DNA of 64,000 nucleotides from Apilactobacillus apisilvae (GCF_023380225.1 NZ_CP093362.1:62001-126000); one strand, 5' to 3'; shown: positions 19,886 through 29,308, counted from the stretch's first letter. Translations and numbers: made by a program. Notes: a model not told the origin generated them from the sequence alone.

Positions 19886-20847
19886 TGAAAAGATTTGATA
19901 ATCCTTGGTTTTTTCGATTAATTTCATTAACTTTTGCAATTCTGCTATTTGTTTATGTCAATCAAAACAAGTTTTTTGGTAATAGTAATGATACTACCGA
20001 TAGTTCAATTACCCAGTTAACGGCAACTAAAGATTCAACATTATCATTACCTTTGCAGTTGAATTTTGATAATAATAAATACTTTGTTACAGGATATCCA
20101 GAAAAAGTTTCAGTTAAAATTAGTGGACCTGCGGCTTTAGTAACAACTACAGTTAATACACAAAATTTTAAAGTTTATGCTGACCTTTCTAGATTAGGTG
20201 TGGGACATCACAAAGTTAGAATTTATCAAGATGGATTGAATGACGAACTAAAATATAAAGTTAATCCAGCATATATTAATGTAAATATTCAACCTAGAAG
20301 ATCTACTGAGTTTCCAGTAGACATAAAGTATGATAATTCTAATATTGCAGATGGTTACCGTGCCGGAAAAGCGGTTCTGGGTAATGACAAGGTTAAGGCT
20401 ACTGGTGCTGAAAATGAAATTAATAAGATCGATAAGGTAGTTGCTCAATTGAGTATTCCGCAGGGAACAAATAAAACGGTTAATGCTTCAGTTATCCTAG
20501 AAGCCTTAGATTCAAAAGGTAAAATAGTTAATGTTATTTTGACGCCTTCAACTACTTCTGTTAATTTACCAATAAGCAGTAGTAATAATAAAACTGTTCC
20601 GATTGATTTACGTACTGAGAATTCATCATCTGCTAAAAAATATACTTTAAGTTCTGATACTAAGAAGGTCAAAGTGTTTGGATCTTCAAAAGAACTTAAT
20701 GATATTAACTCTGTTAAGGCTTATGTTGATGTTTCTTCCATTAATAAAGAGAAAAACGTAAATGTTCAATTAGATAAGAATTTGAATCATGTATCTGGAT
20801 TTGATCCTGATAACATTAAAGTAAATATTAAAGCCCAAGCTCGTTAA
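19885..20847 (+). CDS. cdaR: CdaA regulatory protein CdaR (YbbR-domain protein)
   Basis: A 320-residue protein with one N-terminal membrane anchor (residues about 12-28, ILLFVYVN) and an extracellular part made of about three YbbR repeats (for example LPLQLNFDNNKYFVTGYPEKV and FPVDIKYDN, then VPIDLRTEN). It binds CdaA in the membrane and tunes c-di-AMP synthesis. Its start overlaps the cdaA stop (AATG), and glmM begins 41 bp downstream. Confidence 0.92.
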   Translation: MKRFDNPWFFRLISLTFAILLFVYVNQNKFFGNSNDTTDSSITQLTATKDSTLSLPLQLNFDNNKYFVTGYPEKVSVKISGPAALVTTTVNTQNFKVYADLSRLGVGHHKVRIYQDGLNDELKYKVNPAYINVNIQPRRSTEFPVDIKYDNSNIADGYRAGKAVLGNDKVKATGAENEINKIDKVVAQLSIPQGTNKTVNASVILEALDSKGKIVNVILTPSTTSVNLPISSSNNKTVPIDLRTENSSSAKKYTLSSDTKKVKVFGSSKELNDINSVKAYVDVSSINKEKNVNVQLDKNLNHVSGFDPDNIKVNIKAQAR

Positions 20848-20888
20848 AATACATTAGTTTTTAAACTGAGAAATGGAGATATGTTATT

Positions 20889-22241
20889 ATGAAATATTTT
20901 GGAACCGATGGAGTTAGAGGAGTAGCTAATGAAGATCTTAGTCCTGAATTAGCCTTTAAATGTGGTCGTGCTGGTGGATATATCTTAACCAAACACAATG
21001 AATCTGAAGGACAACCACAAGTTTTAGTAGCTCGAGATACTAGAATTTCTGGTCAAATGTTAGAAAGTTCATTAGTTGCAGGATTATTATCAGTTGGAAT
21101 AGAAGTATTGCAATTAGGTGTTGTTACCACTCCGGGGGTTGCTTATTTAGTAAGAACCCAAGGTGCCGCAGCTGGTGTTATGATTACAGCTTCACATAAT
21201 CCCGCTGAATATAATGGAATTAAATTCTTTGGATCAGATGGTTACAAATTATCTGATGAGTTAGAAGAAGAAATTGAAAAGATTTTAGAAGAAAATAAAG
21301 ATGACTTACCTCGTCCTTCATCTAAAGGATTAGGAACATCTGATGACTATTCAGAAGGTAGTCAAAAGTATATTCGCTTCTTAGAACAAACTGTTCCTGA
21401 AGATTTATCAGGTATGCATATTTGTGTTGATTCAGCCAATGGTGCTACTAGTAGTTTAGTTTCAAGATTATATGCTGATTTGGGAATTGATTTTGATACT
21501 ATGGCTACAATGCCTAATGGACTTAACATTAATGATCAGGTTGGTTCTACTCATCCTGAACAATTACAAAAAATGGTTGTTGATAAAGGTGCCGAAATTG
21601 GTTTAGCCTTCGATGGTGATGGTGATCGTTGTATTGCTGTTGACGAAAATGGCGAATTAGTTGATGGTGATAAAATTATTTACATTTGTGGTAAATATAT
21701 GTCTGATCATGGTCGCCTAAAACAGGATACAGTGGTTACAACTGTTATGAGTAATTTAGGAATGTACAAAGCTATGGAAGCTAATGGAATGAAGAATGTT
21801 CAAACCAAAGTTGGTGACAGATACGTTGTTGAAGAAATGAACAAATCTGGCTACAATCTTGGTGGTGAACAATCAGGGCATATTGTATTTTTGGATTTTA
21901 ATACTACTGGTGATGGATTATTAACTAGTTTACAATTGCTTCATGTTATGAAAGATACAGGTAAAAAGTTATCTGAATTAGCAGCAGAAGTTAAAAAATA
22001 TCCACAAAAATTAATTAACGTTAAAGTTTCTGATAAAAAACAAGCTTTAAATAATGAGCCAGTTAAAAATATTATTTCACAAGTTGAAAAAGAAATGAAT
22101 GGTGATGGTCGTGTATTGGTCCGTCCTAGTGGAACTGAACCATTACTAAGGGTAATGACTGAAGCACCAACTCAAGATCTAGTAAATGATTACACAAAGC
22201 TAATTGCTGATGTAGTTGAAAAAGAGTCAGGAATTGAATAA
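20889..22241 (+). CDS. glmM: phosphoglucosamine mutase GlmM
   Basis: It converts glucosamine-6-phosphate to glucosamine-1-phosphate for UDP-GlcNAc and peptidoglycan. At 450 residues it has the family length. The phosphoserine Ser102 lies in ITASHNP, the magnesium site is [13 protein letters not shown], the sugar-binding loop is GGEQSGHI and the phosphate-binding loop is [12 protein letters not shown]. It is the third gene of the cdaA operon and ends in a strong terminator, after which glmS (the preceding step of the same pathway) begins with its own promoter. Confidence 0.97.
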   Translation: MKYFGTDGVRGVANEDLSPELAFKCGRAGGYILTKHNESEGQPQVLVARDTRISGQMLESSLVAGLLSVGIEVLQLGVVTTPGVAYLVRTQGAAAGVMITASHNPAEYNGIKFFGSDGYKLSDELEEEIEKILEENKDDLPRPSSKGLGTSDDYSEGSQKYIRFLEQTVPEDLSGMHICVDSANGATSSLVSRLYADLGIDFDTMATMPNGLNINDQVGSTHPEQLQKMVVDKGAEIGLAFDGDGDRCIAVDENGELVDGDKIIYICGKYMSDHGRLKQDTVVTTVMSNLGMYKAMEANGMKNVQTKVGDRYVVEEMNKSGYNLGGEQSGHIVFLDFNTTGDGLLTSLQLLHVMKDTGKKLSELAAEVKKYPQKLINVKVSDKKQALNNEPVKNIISQVEKEMNGDGRVLVRPSGTEPLLRVMTEAPTQDLVNDYTKLIADVVEKESGIE

Positions 22242-22245
22242 AAAC

Positions 22246-22273
22246 AAAAAAGGCCTAATTTTAGGCCTTTTTT
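22246..22273 (+). terminator. rho-independent terminator after glmM
   Basis: AAAAAAGGCCTAA pairs perfectly with TTAGGCCTTTTTT. Confidence 0.93.
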
Positions 22274-22291
22274 GTTTTCTTCTTTTTAAAC

Positions 22292-22394
22292 TATACCAAT
22301 TATCCATATATTGATTGACATATATAAGTTAAAACTGTATTCTAGTAGTTGTCTTGGAAAAATAAATATGAATATAAATGTATATACCAATTAT
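22292..22394 (+). promoter_or_regulatory. glmS promoter flanked by a 12-bp direct repeat
   Basis: The promoter is TTGACA (22315-22320), 17 bases, TATTCT (22338-22343). An exact repeat TATACCAATTAT occurs upstream at 22292-22303 and in the leader at 22383-22394. Read on the other strand it contains TTGGTATA, similar to the half-site of NagR/YvoA-type GntR repressors that control amino-sugar genes. No glmS ribozyme core is visible. Confidence 0.5.
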
Positions 22395-22418
22395 AAAACC
22401 TGAAAGGAAGGTATAATT

Positions 22419-24242
22419 ATGTGTGGAATTGTTGGAGTTGCAGGCAATAAAGATGCAGTCAACATTTTAATTAATGGATTACAAAAATTAGAATATCGTG
22501 GATATGATTCTGCGGGAATTTATGTAAGTGATAAAGATGGTCAAGATCATCTTATTAAGAGAACAGGTGCCATTGCTAACTTAAAAAATGCGGTGGGAGA
22601 TGATATTCGTGGAACTTCTGGAATCGGGCATACTCGTTGGGCAACTCATGGTGGAGTAACTGTTGAAAATGCTCATCCTCATTTTTCACAAGATAATCGT
22701 TTTTATCTTGTTCATAATGGTGTTATTGAAAATTATGAAGAATTAAAAGCTAAATATTTATCTGATTTTACATTTACTTCACAGACTGATACTGAAGTAG
22801 TAGTTCAATTAGTTGATTATTTTGCAACTAAAGAAAATATGAATGCTAAAGATGCCTTTTTAAAGACACTTTCACTATTAGATAGTGGTTCATCATATGC
22901 TTTTCAATTAATGGATCGTGAAGAGCCTGATACTATTTATGTGGCTAAAAATAAAAGTCCTTTATTAATTGGTATTGGTAAAGATTGTAACGTGGTATGT
23001 TCTGACTCATTAGCTATGTTGAATGTTACTCATGATTTCTTAGAATTAGATGATGGTGATTTTGTTACAGTTAGACCTGATTCAATTGAAATTCAAGATA
23101 AAAATGGTAATCTTGTAGAAAATAGAAAACCTTTCCATGTTGATATTGATGCTAGTGATACCGATAAAGGAACATATCCATACTACATGCTTAAAGAAAT
23201 TGATGAACAACCAAATGTTATGAGAAAATTATCTGCTGAATACTTAAATGCAGATGGTATTCCTGAAATTGAACCAGAATTATTAAAATCTATTAAGCAA
23301 GCTGATCGTTTATATATTGTAGCTGCTGGTACTAGTTATCATGCTGGATTAGTTGGTAAGAATTTATTTGAAACAATGGCACAAATTCCTACAGAAGTTC
23401 ATGTAGCTTCAGAATTTGCATATAATATGCCTTTATTATCAAAGAATCCATTCTTTATTTTCTTAAGTCAAAGTGGCGAAACTGCTGATAGTCGTGAAGT
23501 TTTAGTTAATATTAATAAAGCTGGATATAAGAGTTTAACAATTACTAATGTTGCTAACTCCACATTGTCACGTGAATCCAATTATACTTTGTTATTACAT
23601 GCAGGGCCTGAAATCTCAGTTGCTTCAACTAAGGCCTATACTGCTCAAATTGCTGTAGAAGCTATTTTAGCTAAAGCCTTAGGAGAAGCAGATCAAATTA
23701 AGGAGGCTACTGAATTTAACTTAAAACAACAATTAGGTTTAGTTGCTACTGGAATGCAAACGATTGTTGATGAAAAGGAAGTCCTTAATAAGTTATCTAA
23801 AGATTATTTTGTTGACGCTAACAAGGCATTTTATATTGGTCGTGGTATTGATTACTTTGTTTCTTTAGAATCAGCTCTTAAACTAAAAGAAATTTCATAT
23901 ATTCATGCCGAAGGATTTGCTTCTGGAGAATTGAAGCATGGGACAATTGCTTTAATTGAAAATGGAACACCAGTTATTGGTATTATTACTCAATCAAATA
24001 CTGCTGGTTTAACTAGAAGTAATCTTGAAGAAACAATTGCTAGAGGTTCAAAAGCTATTACTATCGTTACTAAATCATTATCTAAAGATGGTGATGATAT
24101 TATTGTTCCTGATGTTAACAGTATGTTAACTCCATTATTAAGTGTTATTCCTGCTCAATTGCTTGCTTATTACACAAGCTTGAATAAGGGATTAGACGTT
24201 GATCATCCAAGAAACTTAGCAAAGAGTGTTACAGTTCAATAA
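22419..24242 (+). CDS. glmS: glutamine--fructose-6-phosphate aminotransferase (isomerising)
   Basis: It makes glucosamine-6-phosphate from fructose-6-phosphate and glutamine. The 607-residue protein has an N-terminal class II glutaminase with the nucleophile Cys2 (MCGIVGV) and GHTRWATHG, then two SIS domains (AAGTSYHAG and FLSQSGETADS; ISVASTKAYTAQ) and the conserved C-terminus DVDHPRNLAKSVTVQ. It lies directly after glmM, with its own promoter and possible NagR-like operator repeats. Confidence 0.97.
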   Translation: MCGIVGVAGNKDAVNILINGLQKLEYRGYDSAGIYVSDKDGQDHLIKRTGAIANLKNAVGDDIRGTSGIGHTRWATHGGVTVENAHPHFSQDNRFYLVHNGVIENYEELKAKYLSDFTFTSQTDTEVVVQLVDYFATKENMNAKDAFLKTLSLLDSGSSYAFQLMDREEPDTIYVAKNKSPLLIGIGKDCNVVCSDSLAMLNVTHDFLELDDGDFVTVRPDSIEIQDKNGNLVENRKPFHVDIDASDTDKGTYPYYMLKEIDEQPNVMRKLSAEYLNADGIPEIEPELLKSIKQADRLYIVAAGTSYHAGLVGKNLFETMAQIPTEVHVASEFAYNMPLLSKNPFFIFLSQSGETADSREVLVNINKAGYKSLTITNVANSTLSRESNYTLLLHAGPEISVASTKAYTAQIAVEAILAKALGEADQIKEATEFNLKQQLGLVATGMQTIVDEKEVLNKLSKDYFVDANKAFYIGRGIDYFVSLESALKLKEISYIHAEGFASGELKHGTIALIENGTPVIGIITQSNTAGLTRSNLEETIARGSKAITIVTKSLSKDGDDIIVPDVNSMLTPLLSVIPAQLLAYYTSLNKGLDVDHPRNLAKSVTVQ

Positions 24243-24247
24243 AATTT

Positions 24248-24293
24248 AAAAAGCAGGCTCTAGAGTTTATTAACTTTAGAGCCTGCTTTTTTT
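24248..24293 (+). terminator. rho-independent terminator after glmS
   Basis: AAAAAGCAGGCTCTA and TAGAGCCTGCTTTTT pair across a loop that itself contains AGTT/AACT. Confidence 0.92.
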
Positions 24294-24353
24294 ACGTAAA
24301 CGTAATAATTTTTTCGTTTATTAATGTTATAATATTTTTGGGAGTGTTCAGTT

Positions 24354-24476
24354 ATGAAATTTACTAAAAAAAGAGGAAATAATTCTAAAATACAATCTAA
24401 AAAAGATAAAACTTGGGAAAAATTCAAAAATCAACAAAATAAATTAAGCGCAGATCGACGCGGAATTAAAAGATAA
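24354..24476 (+). CDS. small basic protein of unknown function (40 residues)
   Basis: A short reading frame with 13 Lys and 4 Arg in 40 residues, starting MKFTKKRGNNSKIQSKK and ending in SADRRGIKR. GGGAG lies about nine bases before the ATG, and an extended -10 box TGTTATAAT is at 24325-24333, so it looks expressed. It fits between the glmS terminator and the autolysin gene without overlap. No membrane span or known domain is seen. Its charge suggests nucleic-acid or ribosome binding, which is a guess. Confidence 0.6.
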   Translation: MKFTKKRGNNSKIQSKKDKTWEKFKNQQNKLSADRRGIKR

Positions 24477-24497
24477 TTATTTTAGGAGAATTATAAT

Positions 24498-26051
24498 ATG
24501 AAAAAGAAAAATGTTGCTAAGGTTTTTTTATCATTAATGACAGTTAGTACTATGATGGTTTCAGTTAACTCATTATATTCTTATGCTGATAGTAATGATT
24601 CAAACAATAGCCCATTAAATAATAATAGTTCAAACAATAATAATAGTTCATTAAATAATACCGATAATAATAGTATTGATAATTTATCCAGTCAGCTCAA
24701 TTATGATAATTTTTTCACTAAATTAAGTCCATTAGCTACAAAAATCGCTAATAAGAATGATTTATATCCTTCATTACTACTTGCTCAAGCTGCTTTAGAA
24801 AGCTTTTATGGTCAAAGTGGTTTAACGCAAAACAGTAATAATTTATTTGGTATTAAATCATTTAATGGGCAAGGCGTTAATACTGATACTACTGAGTTTA
24901 ATGGTAATAATAGTTATACAACTAATTCTGTTTTTAGAACATATCCAGATCTTTCAAGTAGTTTGCAAGACTATGCAGATTTTTTAAACAATAGTAGATA
25001 TAGCAATGTTCATCGTTCTATTGCTACTACAGTTGAAGAAGCTGCACAAAATATTAGAGATGATGGATATGCTACTGATCCTGATTATGGTGCTAAATTA
25101 ATTAGAATCATTAATAATAATAACTTAAAATCTTATGATTCATCAGATAGCAGTAGTCAAAATGATTATAATAAGGGTTTGGATATTAATACATCTGTAA
25201 ATACAAACAATAGTCAGATACATAATAGTCAAACACAAAATGATGATAGTAAGTCTGAAAATATTAAATATAATAGTGCTAATGGGCAAGAAACATTTAA
25301 ACTATCTAATGATTATAAGTCATATAAATTATCTAATCACGCCGAAGGTAGTAAATTTCAGATAAAAAATTACTCATGGAGTAATAAACTTAATTCAAAT
25401 AAAAAAGTTTTTGCTGATTGCTTAGCTATTCATAAAGTAGGATCACAAGAATCTAAATTTTATCGTATTCGTCTAGGCAATGATTCTAAACGTAAATATT
25501 GGGTTTCTGAGAAGGCTTTAGATCTACCTAATGTTACCTACACTAAAACAAATAAAAAAATTACTGTAAAAAATACTGATAGTAAACAACTTTATAATCA
25601 TGTTTATAATTCACCATATTTAAGTCAAAAAATTAAAAATACTAAAGACTTAAGTGAAGATAACTATAATTCTAATATGAAGGCTACTATTGACAATAAT
25701 GGTGTAAAAACTGATTGGTATAGAATTTATATTGCAGGAACTGGAAATGCTTGGATTAGTTCAAAAGACTTATCTAATATTAAAACTAATGATAGCAAGA
25801 AAAACACTTATAATAAAACTTCTTCCGGTTATGCTTACTTGAATAACTATGGTAAATATCGTTTGTATGATAAAATTCCTGGCACTTCAAAGTCAGTTAA
25901 AGTGTCCAATTGGGATAAAATTAAAGTTCCTAGTGACTATTTAGTAAGTTATGATTCTTCGGGAGTTAATGGTAAAGATAATACTAATTGGTATCATATA
26001 AATATCAATCATAAAACTTATTGGATTTCATCAAGTGCATTGAAGTTTTAG
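24498..26051 (+). CDS. secreted GH73 autolysin (endo-beta-N-acetylglucosaminidase) with C-terminal GW/SH3-like repeats
   Basis: A 517-residue secreted protein. The signal peptide spans residues 1 to about 30 (MKKKNVAKVF start, hydrophobic core, cleavage near SYA-DS). An Asn/Ser-rich linker (31-65) precedes a GH73 domain of about 150 residues with the probable catalytic Glu101 in ALESFYGQSGL and NNLFGIK. After a second polar linker come at least three wall-binding modules with Trp-Val/Ile-Ser cores (KYWVSEKAL, NAWISSKDL, TYWISSSAL), like GW/SH3_8 domains. It probably cleaves peptidoglycan glycan strands during daughter-cell separation. It is next to tagH, which makes sense if the repeats bind teichoic acids. 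Confidence 0.88.
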   Translation: MKKKNVAKVFLSLMTVSTMMVSVNSLYSYADSNDSNNSPLNNNSSNNNNSSLNNTDNNSIDNLSSQLNYDNFFTKLSPLATKIANKNDLYPSLLLAQAALESFYGQSGLTQNSNNLFGIKSFNGQGVNTDTTEFNGNNSYTTNSVFRTYPDLSSSLQDYADFLNNSRYSNVHRSIATTVEEAAQNIRDDGYATDPDYGAKLIRIINNNNLKSYDSSDSSSQNDYNKGLDINTSVNTNNSQIHNSQTQNDDSKSENIKYNSANGQETFKLSNDYKSYKLSNHAEGSKFQIKNYSWSNKLNSNKKVFADCLAIHKVGSQESKFYRIRLGNDSKRKYWVSEKALDLPNVTYTKTNKKITVKNTDSKQLYNHVYNSPYLSQKIKNTKDLSEDNYNSNMKATIDNNGVKTDWYRIYIAGTGNAWISSKDLSNIKTNDSKKNTYNKTSSGYAYLNNYGKYRLYDKIPGTSKSVKVSNWDKIKVPSDYLVSYDSSGVNGKDNTNWYHININHKTYWISSSALKF

Positions 26052-26137
26052 AAACAACCTTATATTTCTTTGATTTGATATAATATTTCGGTAGTTTTAT
26101 AATGAATAAATTGAATAAATGTTTAGGAAGTATAAAA

Positions 26138-27265
26138 ATGGCAGAAGATTATAAAATTAGAGTTCAAAATGTAACAAAAGAATATGATTTATTTAAAACA
26201 CAAACTGATAAGTTAAAATCATTTTTTTCGATTAAAACTGATGTACCACATTTTTGGTCATTAATGGGAGTATCTTTTGATGTTAGGCCTGGTGAAACTT
26301 TAGGTTTAATTGGAGTAAATGGTTCTGGTAAATCTACTATTTCTAATATAATGTCTGGAATCATTCCACAAACAACTGGATATGTTGATGTCAGAGGAGA
26401 TACATCAATTGTTGCAATTAGTGCTGGTTTAAAATGGAATTTAACTGGTCGTGAAAATATTAGATTAAAGTCTTTAATGCAAGGATTAACTAATCCGGAA
26501 ATTGATGATTTGATGGATGATATTATTGGATTTGCTGATATTGGTGACTTCGTAGACCAACCAGTAAAAAGTTATTCCAGTGGTATGAGATCTCGTTTGG
26601 GATTCTCTATTGCTGTTCATATTAACCCCGATATCTTAATTATCGATGAAGCTTTATCTGTTGGTGATGATACTTTTTATCAAAAGTGTGTTGATAAAAT
26701 TGAAAATTTCAAAAAACAAGGTAAAACAATTATTTTTGTTAGTCATTCACTTAGACAAATAGAATTACTATGTGATCGAGTTGCTTGGATTAACTATGGC
26801 GAATTAAAAACCATTGGTAAAACTAAAGATGTTACCAAAAAATATCGTGAATTTACCAAATGGTTTAAGTCACTTTCTAAAAAGCAAAAGGCAGATTTTG
26901 AAACTGAGAAAAAACAAGTACAGAAAGATTTTGATATTAATGAATATCAAAAAAGGGTAACTGAAGAAGAACAAGCCCAAAATCCTGATGATAAAAAGGT
27001 TGCATCTAAGATTAAAAAGCGTTTTTATAGTTCTGTTATTAGCGAAAAAATGCCTAAATTATCAGTTGCTTTCACTTGGTTAGTAGTTTTTGCAACAATG
27101 TTTTTCTGCTTAGTGAATATTTCTGGTCATTCTATAACGCATATAGTGAAGCATCCGGCTTCAATTGTTAAGCCTTCAAAAACTTTGAAGTTACCTAGTA
27201 AGTTAGAACAAGCTTCAGGTTTAAATAAAAAAACTCATAAAGCACAAAAGACGAGTGTTAAATAA
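26138..27265 (+). CDS. tagH: TagH-like ABC ATPase (teichoic acid or polysaccharide export) with C-terminal membrane segment
   Basis: A 375-residue protein starting at ATG 26138 after AGGAAG (an upstream ATG at 26102 lacks a ribosome site). The ABC domain has Walker A GVNGSGKST (59-67), the signature KSYSSGMRSRLGF and the Walker B/D-loop ILIIDEALSVGD. These forms are typical of TagH/KpsT/Wzt exporters for undecaprenyl-linked polymers. After a charged region there is one hydrophobic span (WLVVFATMFFCLVN) and a short basic tail, as in TagH, whose extracytoplasmic tail varies. The usual permease partner TagG is not adjacent on either side, so it must be encoded elsewhere. Confidence 0.83.
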   Translation: MAEDYKIRVQNVTKEYDLFKTQTDKLKSFFSIKTDVPHFWSLMGVSFDVRPGETLGLIGVNGSGKSTISNIMSGIIPQTTGYVDVRGDTSIVAISAGLKWNLTGRENIRLKSLMQGLTNPEIDDLMDDIIGFADIGDFVDQPVKSYSSGMRSRLGFSIAVHINPDILIIDEALSVGDDTFYQKCVDKIENFKKQGKTIIFVSHSLRQIELLCDRVAWINYGELKTIGKTKDVTKKYREFTKWFKSLSKKQKADFETEKKQVQKDFDINEYQKRVTEEEQAQNPDDKKVASKIKKRFYSSVISEKMPKLSVAFTWLVVFATMFFCLVNISGHSITHIVKHPASIVKPSKTLKLPSKLEQASGLNKKTHKAQKTSVK

Positions 27266-27296
27266 CTGAAAATCCGTTTATGCGGATTTTTTTTGT
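27266..27296 (+). terminator. rho-independent terminator after tagH
   Basis: AAAATCCG pairs with CGGATTTT, followed by T-rich sequence. Confidence 0.82.
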
Positions 27297-27318
27297 GATA
27301 AGAGGTGAAATATAAAAA

Positions 27319-27639
27319 ATGGCAGTAGAATATAAAAGTGATGAAACCTTAGATTTAATTGAACAAATTACTAGATTAGATGGTAGTAAGTATATGGAAA
27401 TCAGTAATATGGTACAAAATGGTAGGGCAGAGTTAGCTGCTGAAAGAGGTTTTATCCAAGAAGTAAGAATTTTACAATTGAATATTCCGCATTCTGATCA
27501 TGTGGCTAAATATGAAGATTATATTAATATCCATTATTCAATGCCAGGGGAAGATTTAGATCACTTTGAAGAATGGTCAAAAAATGATGAAATGCAAAAA
27601 GAAGTCAATATTATTTTAAAAGAAAATCACGTTGGATAA
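27319..27639 (+). CDS. hypothetical protein (106 residues)
   Basis: I do not recognise this protein. It is soluble and acidic, without signal peptide or membrane span. The N-terminal half (SDETLDLIEQITRLDGSKY) is helical, and the middle (VRILQLNIPHSDHVAKYEDYINIHYS) looks like a short alpha/beta fold. GAGGTGA is well placed before the ATG. It is bracketed by terminators on both sides and so forms a single-gene unit, which supports a real gene. Confidence 0.7.
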   Translation: MAVEYKSDETLDLIEQITRLDGSKYMEISNMVQNGRAELAAERGFIQEVRILQLNIPHSDHVAKYEDYINIHYSMPGEDLDHFEEWSKNDEMQKEVNIILKENHVG

Positions 27640-27640
27640 A

Positions 27641-27679
27641 CAAAAAGAGCTACTGATAAAATCAGTAGCTCTTTTTTTA
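27641..27679 (+). terminator. rho-independent terminator
   Basis: AAAAAGAGCTACTGAT pairs with ATCAGTAGCTCTTTTT. Confidence 0.92.
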
Positions 27680-27866
27680 TGTGTCCACTAAGATATTGTT
27701 GAAAATAATAGCAAGATAAATTACACAATATTTAGTGGTGAATTTGAATATGTATACATAATTATAACGTAAATAATGTTTCTTTACAATGAATTATTTA
27801 ATAAGAGTCTTACAATTAAATTATGTTATCATATAATTTGTTTATTAAATCTTAGGAAGTGATTAA

Positions 27867-29012
27867 TTGGAATATCTGATTGATTTAGTTTTAATATTAT
27901 TAGCTACAGTATTATTTGGAAAATTATTTAAAAGCTTTGGGTTACCAGAAGTTGTTGGTCAATTAATGAGTGGAGTTATTTTAGGCCCTTCTATTTTAAA
28001 TATTGTCCAAACGGGTAAGATTATTGGAACTTTTTCGGAAATCGGGGTTATTATTTTAATGTTTATTGCTGGTCTAGAAAGTAATCTTGAACTTTTGAAA
28101 AAATACTTAAAGCCAAGCCTAATCGTTGCTTTTATGGGGATTATTTTTCCAATCGCCTTTATGTATATTGCAGGTTTTTTCCATGGGTTTTCTAATATTG
28201 AAAGTTTATTTATTGGAATTATTTTTGCAGCCACTTCAGTGTCAATTTCAGTAGAAGTTTTAAGAGAAATGGATGAATTGGATAGTACTGAAGGGATTAC
28301 GATTTTAGGAGCCGCCGTTGCTGATGATGTTTTATCAATTTTAGCTCTTAGTTTTGCTGTATCTTTTTTCGGTGTTAGTGATGGCGAAAATAATAATATT
28401 ATTTTAACTATTTTATTACAAATTGCATTTTTTATATTTGTTTATATTATGTATAGAATTATTTTGAGATTTTTGCCTATTATTATTAATAAATTTAAAT
28501 TTGGTATTACTGAATTTTCTATGATTGTATGTTTATTACTGGCATATTTAGCTGAAGAAACTTCATTAAGTACAATTACTGGAGCTTTCTTTGCAGGAAT
28601 TATTTTTAGTCAAAGTGATTTTAAAGATAAAATTTCAAATGATTTTGAAACAGTGGGTTATTCAATATTTATACCCGTTTTTTTTGCTAATGTTGGTTTA
28701 GAAATGGAAATTAGTGGGATCTTAAATCATTTTATTATGTTTATTATATTTACTATTTTAGCAGTTGTAACTAAACTTTTAGGTTCAATGCTAGGAGCAA
28801 AAATGAGTAATTTTAATTCTATATCTTCATTGGAAATTGGTGCTGGAATGATTAGTCGCGGAGAAGTTGGCTTAATTATCGCTGGAATCGGATTAAGTTC
28901 ACATTTGATTAGTGAAGATTATTATTCTACTATTATCGCATCTATCATTGCTACGACATTAATAGCACCAATTATTTTACGTAAGGTTATCTTAATTAAA
29001 AGGGAGCATTAA
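27867..29012 (+). CDS. CPA2-family (Kef/NapA-like) cation/proton antiporter
   Basis: A 381-residue membrane protein with about 12 spans, starting at a TTG after AGGAAGTGA. The unwound-helix region FAATSVSISVEVLREM and the paired aspartates in GAAVADDVLSI are the CPA2 ion-binding motifs; the Asp-Asp pair resembles electrogenic NapA-type exchangers. It lacks the C-terminal TrkA-N/RCK domain of full KefB/C. In Lactobacillales, members of this group take part in sodium or potassium extrusion, and many are c-di-AMP-controlled through separate partners. A small membrane protein gene starts one base after its stop. Confidence 0.87.
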   Translation: MEYLIDLVLILLATVLFGKLFKSFGLPEVVGQLMSGVILGPSILNIVQTGKIIGTFSEIGVIILMFIAGLESNLELLKKYLKPSLIVAFMGIIFPIAFMYIAGFFHGFSNIESLFIGIIFAATSVSISVEVLREMDELDSTEGITILGAAVADDVLSILALSFAVSFFGVSDGENNNIILTILLQIAFFIFVYIMYRIILRFLPIIINKFKFGITEFSMIVCLLLAYLAEETSLSTITGAFFAGIIFSQSDFKDKISNDFETVGYSIFIPVFFANVGLEMEISGILNHFIMFIIFTILAVVTKLLGSMLGAKMSNFNSISSLEIGAGMISRGEVGLIIAGIGLSSHLISEDYYSTIIASIIATTLIAPIILRKVILIKREH

Positions 29013-29013
29013 A

Positions 29014-29271
29014 ATGAATCAACTATTAAAAGAAATATTACTAAATATTGGATTAATGGTTTTTCCATTTACCTTTATAATTAGTGGTCTTACAAGTTCT
29101 TCACCAGTTTTATATATTGGTATCATGTTATTAGGGATTATTTGTTTACTAATGGGTCCTATTTACATTTATTATTGGCTTAATAATCATAATGGATTAT
29201 GGTATCGCAAATTATTAGCTGCCTTTTATGTAATATTATTATTGGCTTGTATTAGTAGTTATTTTGTTTAA
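29014..29271 (+). CDS. small membrane protein next to the CPA2 antiporter
   Basis: An 85-residue, very hydrophobic protein with three predicted spans (about 8-28, 33-54, 65-84). No family is recognised. The start is one base after the antiporter stop and the ribosome site AGGGAG lies inside the antiporter gene, so the two are translationally linked. It may be an accessory or partner subunit, but only context supports that. A bidirectional terminator follows. Confidence 0.7.
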   Translation: MNQLLKEILLNIGLMVFPFTFIISGLTSSSPVLYIGIMLLGIICLLMGPIYIYYWLNNHNGLWYRKLLAAFYVILLLACISSYFV

Positions 29272-29275
29272 ATAA

Positions 29276-29308
29276 AAACGACTTACCTTTATTGGCAAGT
29301 CGTTTTTA
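29276..29308. terminator. bidirectional terminator between the antiporter operon and kup
   Basis: AAAACGACTTACC...GGCAAGTCGTTTTT; T-rich on both sides. Confidence 0.85.

Noticed and set aside
22274..22418. glmS ribozyme or riboswitch upstream of glmS
   Set aside because: The space is only about 145 nt, contains a promoter in the middle, and shows none of the conserved ribozyme core sequence.
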